Positions 1 to 9,460 of a DNA stretch of 20,021 nt are shown one piece after another. A program made the translations under genes and the position numbers. Each line of letters opens with the position of its first letter. The first letter of the stretch is position 1. The stretch comes from Larix sibirica (lineage: Eukaryota; Streptophyta; Pinopsida; Pinales; Pinaceae): the NCBI GenBank assembly GCA_004151065.3, contig NWUY0300004402.1:20949-40969 (forward strand), read 5' to 3'. Below the pieces are notes generated by a model. The model was not told the DNA's origin. It did no database searches and saw only the letters and a list, made by a program, of their open reading frames with translations.

Positions 1-374
1 AATCAATATATATTATACATGATCAATAAACAAGAATTAGTAAGAGTCCATCCAAGACTTGAACTAGTCTACACATGCGGCCACGGAGTTCACTTCAAAC
101 TTCAAAAGCTAAAACTTAATCACTGGCTGGCAAACAATCTCATTGATTCAATCATGGAGGGTGGACGAAATAGTGGAGGGCGGATGTAAAAATCACAGGT
201 TGTAACTTGTCAATGACCGAGTCGAGCAAAGCTTTGCAAAGCCAAATGAAAGCAAGGGAAAAGTCGATAGTCTAGACTCCGGGTATTGTGCTTTTATTTT
301 TATTAATTTTATTTTATTTTTTGTTTAAACCTCTACAAACCACAATGAACCCCCACAAAATTTGGCTATAAGGT

Positions 375-500
375 TTGAATTTGATTCGGTTCATCTTATA
401 GTTCGAGTTCGATTCGGTTCGACAATAGGTTTGGCTTTGAGGTTCGCTGAACTTCAACAATTTTTTTAGGTTCAGGTTTGGCAAACCCTGTGACTTAGGT
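375..500. repeat. Degenerate TTCGGTT/GGTTCG-type repeat
   Basis: Words such as gattcggttc, gttcgagttcgattcggttcg and ggttcgctgaac recur across about 120 bases. This looks like a decayed low-complexity array of the kind common in plant introns and mobile-element remnants. No open frame or structural boundary is evident. Confidence 0.4.
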
Positions 501-1032
501 TATGCGGGCATAGGCTTGAGTACAATCAGCATGGGGAAAATGTATGATCCATCCTTCCTCATGGGAATTCATTCCCTCCTCAATTCTCATGGGAACCATT
601 GCCATTCCTCCCATTCAGCATTCACACAACTCTCACCATTCCCATATACAAGCAATACCCAAGTTCTGAATGCTGCATTCCTCTTGCTTTGGACTAATAT
701 AGAGAACTGAAAAACACCAAACCAGCTAAGGAAAGAGTAATTCCAGGACCGAGGATAAGACATGGATGGTTGTAGAGGAGCATGGAGGCTGGGCTGTTTA
801 CGAGACCTTCCCATTCCATATTAATTGCTGCTCATTAGATGTCTTAGAGCCAAGGCATTGGTCTCCAAGGTTATCCTCAGAAGGCAATCAACATAGTAGA
901 TTCTCCATGCCTAGAAGAATACTTCTGAGGGACTGTTTAGCAGAGAGAGGAAAGATATCCCTTCTGTTGTATAGGGAAGAGGATGAAAATGCCATGACTA
1001 ATTGATATCCAGATGAGTTCCTTGGAGTGCCC

Positions 1033-1215
1033 TGGGGTGAGCAGATTGGCCAAGCCTGATAGCAATTGGGTTGGTTTGATTTAACTGTGAATCTGCAGTT
1101 CAAATCCTTTGCCCTGGTGACCTCATAGCCCACTTGGATGTGGCATCCACCCTGGATGCCCTACGGATGGGTGGAAAATTGCTCATACATAGCTAGTTTC
1201 TTGGACTTCCTTCGC
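1033..1215 (+). repeat. Possible tRNA-derived SINE fragment
   Basis: tggccaagcctga (1047-1059) resembles an RNA polymerase III A box, and gttcaaatcc (1098-1107) closely matches the B-box consensus GGTTCGAANCC. Their order and roughly 50-base spacing suit a tRNA-derived SINE head. A GC-richer body follows to about 1215. I see no clear tail or target-site duplication, so this is tentative. Confidence 0.3.
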
Positions 1216-1626
1216 TTAAAAGATAACTATTTCTATTTCTGCATATAAATCTGCAATTTAACACTATTTTTGTTTATAAGTGATATGAGTAAGGATCGCC
1301 ATTTTTTCTTTGAATTTATGCTTTATTATTTTATTGCGTTTATATTATCGAATACATTCAAATGGTACTGGGCTTCTCATGGCCCGAAATCATTGAGAGT
1401 TTATCGTGGAGGCTTGATAGAATCATGATCCAAAATAAAATTTAAAAATTCTGACAGAGAAAACTCAAAATAGCAAGGGCAAGGAAGTAGGCTACGATCT
1501 AGGTCAAATTTAAATTTGTTTGGACAAATGTCTGAACCAAGGTAACGTACTTGAGATTCAACGATAAACTCTCAAGATTCAAAACATAACAGACAAAAAA
1601 ATAACAGTATACATAATGGACTTTGC

Positions 1627-1635
1627 ATGTACCTG
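1627..1635 (-). other. 5' splice site of LARP6-like exon 1
   Basis: On the minus strand the sequence reads CAG|GTACATG, with the exon ending at 1633 and the intron starting at 1632. The break is in phase 0, just after ...VVKQ, where the La motif should continue with an aromatic FSD-type segment. The frame instead reads into unrelated residues and a stop at 1579, as expected for an intron. Confidence 0.55.
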
Positions 1636-1984
1636 CTTCACGACCTTTTGTCTTAATTCCTCGGTGAGAACGGCCTTTGACGAAGGAGTGGGAGCAGCCG
1701 CGCTCTCCGCCTCGGACGCCGAGACCTCCTGCTCAAAAACCTGCTCTGAAAGCGAATGTTCCGTAAAACTTGGGGGAATCGATCCTCCGACGTGAACGGC
1801 GACTTGCGCTCTGGGAACGAACACGGGAGCTTGGGCGTTAAGCTTGCTCGACGATGAGCTTTTCTCAAGAAGAGCCAACGAAGACAAAGACGACGATGAG
1901 CTCTTTTCAGATCGACGAAGACGACAACGCCTCTGCGCTCGCGTTCAAATTCTCTGAACATTTCCTGAGGAGACCATCGTCCAT
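1633..1984 (-). CDS. La-related protein 6-like, first coding exon (partial, one-base frame break)
   Basis: Proteins of the LARP6 family bind RNA through a La motif plus RRM, and plant LARP6B/C also bind poly(A)-binding protein through a PAM2 peptide. Seen here: an ATG at 1984-1982 opens 25 codons (MDDGLLRKCSENLNA...) ending at a TGA at 1909-1907. One frame over, a Ser-rich stretch leads to SKLNAQAPVFVP (1848-1813), a perfect PAM2 match (LNxxAxxFxP). An acidic Ala/Ser/Pro linker follows, then LTEELRQKVVKQ, which resembles the start of a La motif. The exon ends on a whole codon at 1633 with donor CAG|GTACAT. No in-frame ATG precedes PAM2 after the upstream TGA, so a one-base indel near 1909-1915 (sequence error or real mutation) best joins the two frames. 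The exon is visibly more GC-rich than its surroundings. The remaining La motif and RRM exons would lie at lower coordinates outside the window; I found no continuation in 1-1632. Fairly sure of the family, unsure whether the gene is intact. Confidence 0.6.
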
Positions 1985-2147
1985 TGGGGTTTCAACCGAT
2001 NTGCAAACCTCGACTCAGGTATTGCACTCAAGGAGAGGTTTGCACCTCGGGAGATTTGATCCCTCTCCTTGCTTGATAGAGCCTAGGATTTGGATCTAGG
2101 CTGGTTCCAGTCCAACTCTAATCTTGTTGGTCTTAACCTTAGTTATA

Positions 2148-2155
2148 CTTTTATA
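2148..2155 (-). promoter_or_regulatory. Candidate TATA box for the LARP6-like gene
   Basis: TATAAAAG on the minus strand, about 165 bases upstream of the ATG at 1984. A start site about 30 bases downstream would give a 5' leader of roughly 135 bases. The match is good, but TATA-like words are common in this AT-rich DNA. Confidence 0.35.
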
Positions 2156-2370
2156 AATCCTCACAAATTCTAAAAGATACAAAATTACCTATGCTACACA
2201 ATTTCTTCTCTCTTTGTTTTTTTTCTCCTTATCTTTGTTCTTCATGTTTTGCACATGAAATCTCTTTCTCATGGCCTCTACTCATTTTCACTTAGGCTCC
2301 AAAACCCTAAAAATGATGGGCCTCCTCAATTTCCATAAACAACTCTCTCATTGAATTATCGTCACAGCCT

Positions 2371-2439
2371 GCTTGAGCCAAGCCAATCACTTCCTCTCCT
2401 TCTTTGCGCTTGAGCCAATCACTTCCTCTCGTTCTTTGC
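2371..2439. repeat. Tandem duplication, about 37-bp unit
   Basis: gcttgagccaagccaatcac... (2371-2407) is followed at once by a copy starting gcttgagccaatcac (2408-2439). The second copy is five bases shorter, with one further substitution in a shared CTTCCTCTC[CG]TTCTTTGC tail. It lies in otherwise non-coding DNA upstream of the LARP6-like gene. Confidence 0.75.
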
Positions 2440-2758
2440 ATGTGGCTCCATCCTTCCCTCTCACATGATGAGGCCCCTCTTCTCCTCACTCATGTGTCTT
2501 ATTTCTCCATTAATATCCACAAGCTCTATTAATTAATCCAAGAATTATTTTTGTAATGTATGCTAAGTATATTTATTTTGTTATCCTACGAGCATTAAAA
2601 TATATTAAAGATCCATTGGATGACCAAGCCGCCATTTAGCTTTCACATCTGAATTTACACAGAGGGAGAAAGATCCATGACACATCACACTAATTATGAC
2701 AAATCATTTTAGGTATTTTTGAAAAATGATGCCAATTGCGCCCTACTGCGAGGACAAG

Positions 2759-2772
2759 TCCCCTTAAGGGGA
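2759..2772. repeat. Perfect 14-bp palindrome
   Basis: TCCCCTTAAGGGGA is self-complementary over all 14 bases. It is isolated in AT-rich non-coding sequence with no gene on either side to regulate. It could be a protein-binding site or chance. Confidence 0.5.
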
Positions 2773-2958
2773 AGTTTCATCACACCATTATTCACTAGCA
2801 TTTGTAAAGTTAAAGACTTAATTTTTTTTAGGTTTCTTGTATAGAGTTATGGGAATGCAACAACAAAAGGGGACTGTGGCATCATTAGGGTGGGACCTTT
2901 TTTTTTAAATTATCAATATCCAATCAAATCATTGTAAGACATGGTCCCCTCGAATATG

Positions 2959-3028
2959 CATAATTATATTTAAATGTTGCAAAGCTACTCATTCATAATT
3001 ATATTTAAATGTTGCAAAGCAACTCATG
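2959..3028. repeat. Tandem duplication, 35-bp unit
   Basis: The unit beginning cataattatatttaaatgtt occurs at 2959-2993 and again at 2994-3028. The copies are nearly identical, with a t/a change in AAAGC[TA]ACTCAT. Low divergence suggests a fairly recent local duplication. Confidence 0.85.
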
Positions 3029-3617
3029 TCCTCAAGGCGGTGTGGTATCATAGACTTGTGCTGCATTCCTTTATATGTAATCACCACCCAATTTTTAAAA
3101 GATTTAAACAATGTACCTTCATTATATATATTTTTATTTTCTCCACAAAAGCAAAGCCATCTACAACTTCAGTTGGTTTCATAATTTAAAATAGAGTTTT
3201 ATATTTTAAACGTTGTCCATCACTGCAAATAATCATTTGAAACGTCATTATTCTTATCATTCAAGAGGTAGCTAAGAAGATTGTATACTATGTGACCTAA
3301 TAATCATACCAACCAAACATTGATAGACCATAAAGATACAATATAATATATTGGAAGGAGCCATAACAAGTGGAATCACTTTACGAAACAAAGAAAAAAA
3401 AATCATATAGTTGTATCTGCTTTGGAATAATTTGGCTCATTTCATAAACCATTTTCACTCAATACTACTTCCCTCTACGTCATCATCTTTGATTCCTTTC
3501 AAACCTCTGTATGATATGATATGAAATGAAACTAAACAATTAATGAAATTATTATTAATTTATGATTAAAGATAATATTATCATATTAATAAACATTATA
3601 TTGTCCTTTCACATATG

Positions 3618-3770
3618 TCATAATACACTTGTATGCATTTAGGAGTGCTATTTTCTAAGTCATAGTGGTAACATTGGTAATTGTGTTTAGTTTTTCATAA
3701 TACATTTGTATGCATTTAGGAGTGCTCTTTTCTAAGTTATAGTGGTAACATGGGTAATTGTGTTTAGTTT
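3618..3770. repeat. Tandem duplication, 77-bp unit
   Basis: A unit starting tcataatacacttgtatgc (3618-3694) is repeated at 3695-3770 as tcataatacatttgtatgc. I count about four substitutions. Both copies end in GTAATTGTGTTTAGTTT. Non-coding. Confidence 0.85.
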
Positions 3771-4052
3771 AGGTAAAGGTTATGTGAGATGATGTTTTTA
3801 GTTTTAGATTTAGGGATTTTGGTTAAAGATTTTTTTTTTCTAGTAATGTGTGATTATGTACACATCACATTTGAAATGATTAACATTATGTTGTTCTATT
3901 TACAAACTTTATTTACACCAAACACAAAAAAATAGATTTCAATATATTAGTTTTACAAAAAGTAAGTGTAAAAATCAATTAATTATGAACATCAAAATGC
4001 ATTTAATTGTAGTTTAAGAACATGTCAAAACTCAAATTACAAAGGCTTAATA

Positions 4053-4304
4053 GACATTGTTATATCCAACCACATCAACTATAAGGATGGCATTAGATTT
4101 TAACAACATTTTTTTAGATGACAAGTTAAAAACTACAAACTTATATTATTTGAAAAATAAAGATACAAACACGCATAGGACACTGTTATATCCAACTATG
4201 TCATTTATAACAGTGGCATTAAATTTAACAACATTTCTTTTTAAAAGACAAGTTAAAAAGTACAAACTTATATTATTTGAAAAATAGAGATACAAACACC
4301 CATA
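4053..4304. repeat. Tandem duplication, about 126-bp unit
   Basis: Unit 1 (4053-4178, starting gacattgttatatccaacca) and unit 2 (4179-4304, starting gacactgttatatccaacta) share long blocks including acaaacttatattatttgaa and the end ACAAACAC[GC]CATAG. Small indels separate other parts. Because 126 is a multiple of three, one plus frame stays open across both units. That frame has no family resemblance and I do not call it a gene. Confidence 0.8.
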
Positions 4305-4751
4305 GGATATGTTCATTTCTTTAAGAACAAATAATTCTAATAAGTAAAACCAATTATTCATTTCTTTAAAAAAAATCATAGAAGGTATTCAACATGATAC
4401 TTCTTATATATGTTATATAGAGTGGATTCAATCAAATACCACTTTTGAGTATAAAATTTTTAACAGAGTCACGCTAACTATCATCCCCATTTTAATTATT
4501 TGGATTGTAAATCAATGTTAGGTTCTTAGGATTATGCAATCTTTTAAGGCATGCAAGTGAGAGTCAACCATTAGAGTGGCACATGTATGTACATAATCAC
4601 AATCTTACTTACCTCAAAGGTGTCTAGGAAGTTCTTCTTTGAAATGGATCGTGTATTAGTGAGAAAGGAAACCAACAAACATATTTCATATTTTCATAAC
4701 AAATAGTAAATGTTAAGGTTATTAAACCCAAGTGAAGGGTAAAATTTAACA

Positions 4752-4948
4752 TGATTGTATGGTTATAAAGGTTATAAGGAAGTGGTTATGACGTCTAAAA
4801 ATATTAGAATGCTTATCCCAAAGGCACCAATATAATGGATTATGATTTTATGGTTATAAAGGTTATAAGCAAGTGGTTATGGCGTCTAAAAATATTAGAG
4901 GACTTATCCATTATTTGTACATCAAAGAGGCATCAATATAATGGATTG
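4752..4948. repeat. Tandem duplication, 91-bp unit with an insertion in copy 2
   Basis: Copy 1 (4752-4842) and copy 2 (4843-4948) share tatggttataaaggttataag, then agtggttatg[AG]CGTCTAAAAATATTAGA, and end in CAATATAATGGATT. Copy 2 carries about 15 extra bases near 4908-4925. Non-coding. Confidence 0.8.
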
Positions 4949-5566
4949 AATTGTGAAAGTATTCATAAAGGATGTTAATTCTTGACAATATTTACTTTGT
5001 GTTAAGGAAACGTTTTTTAAATCTCAAGTCTCATACCCTCATAAACGTACTAATGAACTTAAAGTGTGACATGGTACAAATGGTTGTGAATTGTTTGATT
5101 AAAGTGTGACAAATGATTATAGGGCTCATATCTTGCTTCTCAATTAATACACAATAACAATATATTAACACAACCATAAACAATCAAGCTAATAATGATT
5201 TATGTGATATAAATGTAATTTATCACCATTTAAGAATTTGGTCATTTATGCAAAACATGATAGCCATAGATAATTGAAACCCTTGAATTTGAAGTTGCAA
5301 ATCTTAATTGAAAAAACTCATTTAATTTCCAATTTGCTTATTTCTAGGAAAATATCAATCATCTTTTGTAATGAATCCGTGATAAAGATTCTCACATTTA
5401 AATATTTATTTAAGCTTTTGACATACAACAATAAATATGAATCTAAATAAAGAAAAAATAAAGCTAATAAGAACTTACATTAACACCCAAAACCTATGAT
5501 TAAAATGCAAGTGTATCTCACCCAACAATCTCCCTTCTTCTCTTATCTAAGCTTTAATGTTTATCT

Positions 5567-5638
5567 GATGCACCCCAATGCAAACTAGTTAATGAAGAAC
5601 AATGATGCACCCCTATGCAAAGTAATGAAGAAGAATGA
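5567..5638. repeat. Tandem duplication, about 37-bp unit
   Basis: gatgcaccccaatgcaaact... (5567-5603) is followed by gatgcacccctatgcaaagt (5604-5638). Both units run into TAATGAAGAA. The second copy lacks a few bases. Confidence 0.7.
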
Positions 5639-5901
5639 GTAAGAATACCATGGTTTAAAAAATACCACAAACTATAAAAATGTTACTGCCATTTTTAATT
5701 TCCTTTCGCCTTTCTTTCAATAATGAAGATTATGCTAACAATGTCAAATTCCAACTAAGGTGTCTCCATCTTCCTCTCCTTCCCTTTATAATTTTTTTTA
5801 ATAAAATAATATTAAATTGTAATATTTTCATAGTTTGAAAAGCCAACTAATCCTATCTCCTGATCTTAATTTTAACTTTTTCAAATCATATTTTTATTTT
5901 T

Positions 5902-5940
5902 TTATAATATGTAATTATATTGTAACGTATCACCTTTTTC
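5902..5940. repeat. Left unit of a 39-bp tandem repeat split by LINE-A
   Basis: The 39 bases here match 12562-12600 at 33 positions by my count. If LINE-A and one target-site copy are removed, the two units become adjacent, so the insertion landed at the boundary of a pre-existing two-unit repeat. Confidence 0.7.
5923..5940. repeat. Target-site duplication of LINE-A, left copy (element 3' side)
   Basis: taacgtatcacctttttc pairs with taatgtatcaccttattc at 12544-12561, 16 of 18 identical. The length is typical for LINE insertion. The target nick would fall at TTTTTC/TTATAA, close to the T-rich/A-rich junction that L1 endonucleases favour. Confidence 0.7.
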
Positions 5941-6191
5941 CAGCAAAAAAAAACTACTATTGTTATTCGATTGAATCAAATAGTACAAATAAGTTTATGA
6001 TTATGAGCCCGAATCACTTAACATAACTTTCATGATGATCAGATATACATATAAGCCATCAAGACCCAATTTGAAATGCAAAGAAAGCCTCTGAAAAACT
6101 ACAAAAAGATCAGACCTCCAAGATTGTACATATTACAAAGAAAAGACAATCAGATGTGACTAATCCAACAGACTTAAAATCCCATGAGACC
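5941..6191 (-). other. LINE-A 3' UTR and tail
   Basis: About 250 bases between the ORF2 stop and the target-site duplication. On the minus strand it ends GTAGTTTTTTTTTGCTG, then GAAAAAGG..., which belongs to the target-site copy. There is no long poly(A) tail. A short A-run could be hidden in the shared GAAAAAGG. Confidence 0.6.
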
Positions 6192-6752
6192 TTAATCAAA
6201 GAAGTAAATGGAACCACTATCTAGCATGCAACTATCACACCATTCCTCCCAAGCAAGAAAGCCCTCCTGATCTAACAGAGCCTGCTTTGATAGCTTATCT
6301 GCAAGCGAGTTATGCTCTCTATAAATATGCTCAAACATAATATGTTGCTGCTTTGATATTTCATTATGAGCCCGATATACCCAATGCCTCAGATTTGTCA
6401 CATTCAACTTGAAATCACTAGCTGCCCACTTGATTGTAACCCTGGAATCACCATAAACTTTAATGTTGACCAACCCAAAGATATTTGCCACTTTCAAAAC
6501 ACACCAGAGTGCCATAAGCTCTGCTTTCATATTACTGCCAACTCCACAATTGAGCCTGATGGTGAAATAATGGGAATCATTCAGATATAGCACACCACCA
6601 ACTGCACATAACCCATATTGAGCGGCTCCATCAAAGAAAAGTACCGGCTGATCAACTTTAAGGGAGAAATTTGTAAGTTTGGCAATATTCTGTTTATGAT
6701 CAACAATCTCATAAGCTGAAAACATCTTCTGTGCTATCAGGCTACATCTCAT
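6192..6752 (-). other. LINE-A RNase H domain, uninterrupted
   Basis: 186 open codons. All four acidic positions expected of RNase H are visible: FFDGAAQYG (Asp), MKAELMAL (Glu), VYGDSRV (Asp) and REHNSLADKLSKQ (Asp, with a nearby His). The enzyme would remove RNA from the RNA/DNA hybrid during element copying. This is the best preserved domain of LINE-A. The ATG at 6752 is internal; the domain is part of ORF2, and its frame continues upstream without a stop to TAG 6857. Confidence 0.85.
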
Positions 6753-6854
6753 AATATCTGGGGGAACATTCTGGAATATAGAACAATTTCTTGTGTACCA
6801 AATTGCCCAAGTAATGCATATGGCAATGTTAAAGTACTGTTTACATAACCTGAA

Positions 6855-7613
6855 CTAATTCAGAAGACAAAAGTTGAACTCACCCACATCCCATTGATGA
6901 GAAATATTCAAATTTTTGGAAACAAGATCCCAGATTTTTTGTGTGAAACTGCAGGAGACAAATAGATGCTGCTTTGTTTTAGCTACATTAAAGCAAAGAG
7001 AACAGCAACTAGGGCCAATCCAACCATGCTTGCTCAAATTTTCCCAAGTCTTCAGTTTGTCCTGTAAGACTAGCCATATAAAACATTTTAATTTTAATGG
7101 AATTGACCAATTCCATAATCCCTTATACCACCAATCTAGGGGGAAGATAAATTTGTCTTGAATAATTCTCCTATAGGTAGTCTTGGCAGTCACAACACTA
7201 GTAGATGGATTTCCTCCCCAAACTAGTTGATCAGATTCATGATTTAATTTTACACCGGCAGCATTAAGATTCTTGATATACATATCCCAAGCCTGAGCTA
7301 AGGAACCAAAGAGATCGAGATCTCTAGCAGACATCCAAACTGAAGACCCGTCATCACCAATTATGTTCTTCTGGATCTTATTTAATGTAGACAGACAAAT
7401 AACCTGAAGATACTGTGTGATGATAGGAGGAAGGAGGGAAGAGTCTTCCATCCCTAAAACGGGGTCCATACCAACACGGATTTTTACACCAGTACCAACT
7501 TGCCAATATAGGTCGTTTTTTATCCATTTGAAAATTTTCATGAAGCCCCTCCAGATTGGAGAAAAGTTCCAATTGGATAATTTTGGATTTCTTATCCACA
7601 TATAAACATCCAT
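6855..7613 (-). other. LINE-A zf-RVT (zinc-binding) region
   Basis: 252 open codons after the RT. WWYKGLWNWSIPLKLKCFIW and LQDKLKTWENL lead to a zinc-ribbon-like C-x2-C...H-x4-C pattern (SLCFNVAKTKQHLFVSC). This is the usual zf-RVT domain between RT and RNase H in plant LINEs. LINE-B has the matching CFLCKKDEESVSHLLINC. Confidence 0.75.
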
Positions 7614-7799
7614 ATTTAGATACTTGCTTTGGATGAGATAAGACCAGAGAGTATTTCCACAAATGCCACGCTACATACTTTTAAGTCTGAGGGCTGAGTT
7701 GAATACCTCAATATCTTTAATTCCCCAACCACCAAACCTATAGGGTCTAGTAAGAGTCTCTGCTGCAACCATGGGAATCTTAGCACTGTCTGCAGATCC

Positions 7800-8998
7800 T
7801 CACCAGAGAAAATTAAAAAAGCATTTCTTGATGGCTTTGATAATGAAGGTTGGTACTTCAAGTAATGAAAACCAGTAAACATGAATGCTAGACAGAACAG
7901 ATTTAACAAGAATAAGTTTGCCCCCGATAGATAAAATTATGTAAGACCAATGAGCAATGTGTGCTTCAATTTTCCTCAACAGCCAATACCAATCTTTGAT
8001 GAGATAGTTATTGGGCTTAAGATTAAAACCAAGATATTTAAAGCCCTGATCCAGGGGACAACATTTGTAAGGAAGCACAGCAAAAATATCCCTGAGATGC
8101 TCATCATCCATAGATAAGTGATAAAAATTAGATTTTGCAGAGCTGACCTTCATGCTAGAAGCATTGCAAAAAGTCTGAATTAAATTACTATACATTTGCC
8201 ACTCCTCCATAGAATCCAAACCAGCCACTAGAACATCATCAACAAATAAGATGTGAGTGATCACACATTCCTTTGTCATTCTGATACCTTTAATCAATCC
8301 TCTATCCATTGCTTGTTTCACTAACCAGCTGAATCCATCCATGACTAAAATGAATAGAAGAGGAGATAATGGACACCCTTGTCTAACCCCCGAGAGTAAT
8401 TGAAGAAATTAGACGGAGTACCATTAACCAAAACAACAATATTCATGGTTGTGATACAAGCCATTATCCACTTAATGACCAAAGGAGGCACTCCAATTCT
8501 GATAAGAATTAAACGAAGGAAAGACCAATTTACTCTGTCATAGGATTTTTCTAAATCCATCTTGAGCAGCAGAGCCTTTTTCTTTTTAATCTTGATGCTA
8601 TGCAGTAACTCCTGTGAAATTCCAAAGGCGTCATGTATCTGTTTACCAGATAAAAAACCAAATTGCTCAGCCGAGATATGTTTTGACAGAACATTCTTTA
8701 ATCTATCAGCTAGAATCTTAGTGATAAGCTTATATAAAAGGTTGAATAAAGCTATCGGGTGATAGTCCCCAAATGATTTGGGCTTGTTCTTTTTGGGGAT
8801 TAAAGAAACAAAAGTGGAATTAAGGCCTCCAGGCATATAGCCATTAATTCTAGAGAAGTTCACTAGATCTTTAAGCTCATGACCCATAACATCAAAGAAG
8901 TGAATGTATAGCTCCATTGGTCAGCCATCAGGCCCGGGGGCCTTATCTTTGGCAAAGATTTTCAGAGTGGATTCAATCTCATCTAAAGTGACCTCTTT
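7800..8998 (-). other. LINE-A reverse transcriptase domain
   Basis: Motifs: AKDKAPGPDG, LIPKKNKPKSFGDYHPIAL, YKLITKILADRLK, AEQFGFLSGKQIHDA, LLKMDLEKSYDRVNW (motif A Asp), then a one-base slip in the GGGGG run at 8391-8387, RQGCPLSP (motif B), and FVDD (8246-8235, motif C with the two catalytic Asp), followed by KYLGFNLK and LSIGGKLILVKSVLSS. FVDD rather than the common FADD, and RQGC rather than RQGD, are shared with LINE-B. Confidence 0.85.
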
Positions 8999-9460
8999 CT
9001 ACAAGCATTCAGCATCCTGGACATTAATGAATTTGGGATAAAGCCTTGCCACATTAATCTGATCCTCCAAATTGCAGTCACCTGTATCACTGTAGATGTT
9101 GCCAAAAAAAGATGCAGCTTCAATTTTTAAAGACTCTAGTCTAGAAATTTGATGTCCCTGTTCATCAATAATTTCCCAAATGAACTTCATATTCCTTCTT
9201 GTCGATGCAAAAGAATGAAAGAACTTCGTAACCTCATAATTCAAAGATTTGTGAAAATTCGCAACCGAAAAATCCTAAATTTTCTTTTCTAATTGATATA
9301 ATTCCAACATATCAGCCTTCTTCCTATTCTTGATCCAAACAGTAACCGCTTCCTTTAAATCCTTCAATTTATAGCAAAAATTAAGAATTGGATTTGCATC
9401 ATATTCTCCACAGCTCAGCCAAAAGGATCGAACCATACTGTAGAAATTATCATCACTAAG

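Larger units (their letters stand above)
1..1632 (-). other. Probable first intron of the LARP6-like gene; no coding exon seen
   Basis: No La-motif or RRM continuation is visible in any minus frame, so the next exon is probably beyond the left edge. The stretch holds T-rich DNA (about 285-330), degenerate TTCGG-type repeats, a segment near 520-700 rich in ATTCC/CCATT words, and a possible SINE near 1033-1215. The short open frames lack family resemblance. If the gene is broken or ends here, this is simply intergenic repeat DNA. Confidence 0.4.
2160..5901. other. Non-coding AT-rich intergenic DNA
   Basis: No coding frame with any recognisable domain, no RNA gene and no mobile-element terminus was found on either strand. 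The only structure I can support is the series of local tandem duplications and the palindrome listed separately, plus short A- or T-runs. Confidence 0.6.

Noticed and set aside
888-1133. 81-codon minus frame
   Set aside because: No family resemblance; it overlaps the possible SINE and likely intron sequence.
1854-2099. Plus-strand open frame across the LARP6-like exon
   Set aside because: It is antisense to the PAM2/La-motif coding frame, includes the N at 2001 and shows no domain of its own.
4057-4287. 76-codon plus frame
   Set aside because: It exists only because a 126-bp tandem duplication keeps phase; no start context or domain supports a gene.
2371-5638. Possible CRISPR-like or satellite array
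   Set aside because: Each repeat is an independent two-copy tandem dimer with an unrelated unit and no spacers; this is plant DNA, not a CRISPR array or a satellite.
6366-6590. Plus-strand open frame across the RNase H region
   Set aside because: Antisense shadow of the intact RNase H frame on the minus strand.
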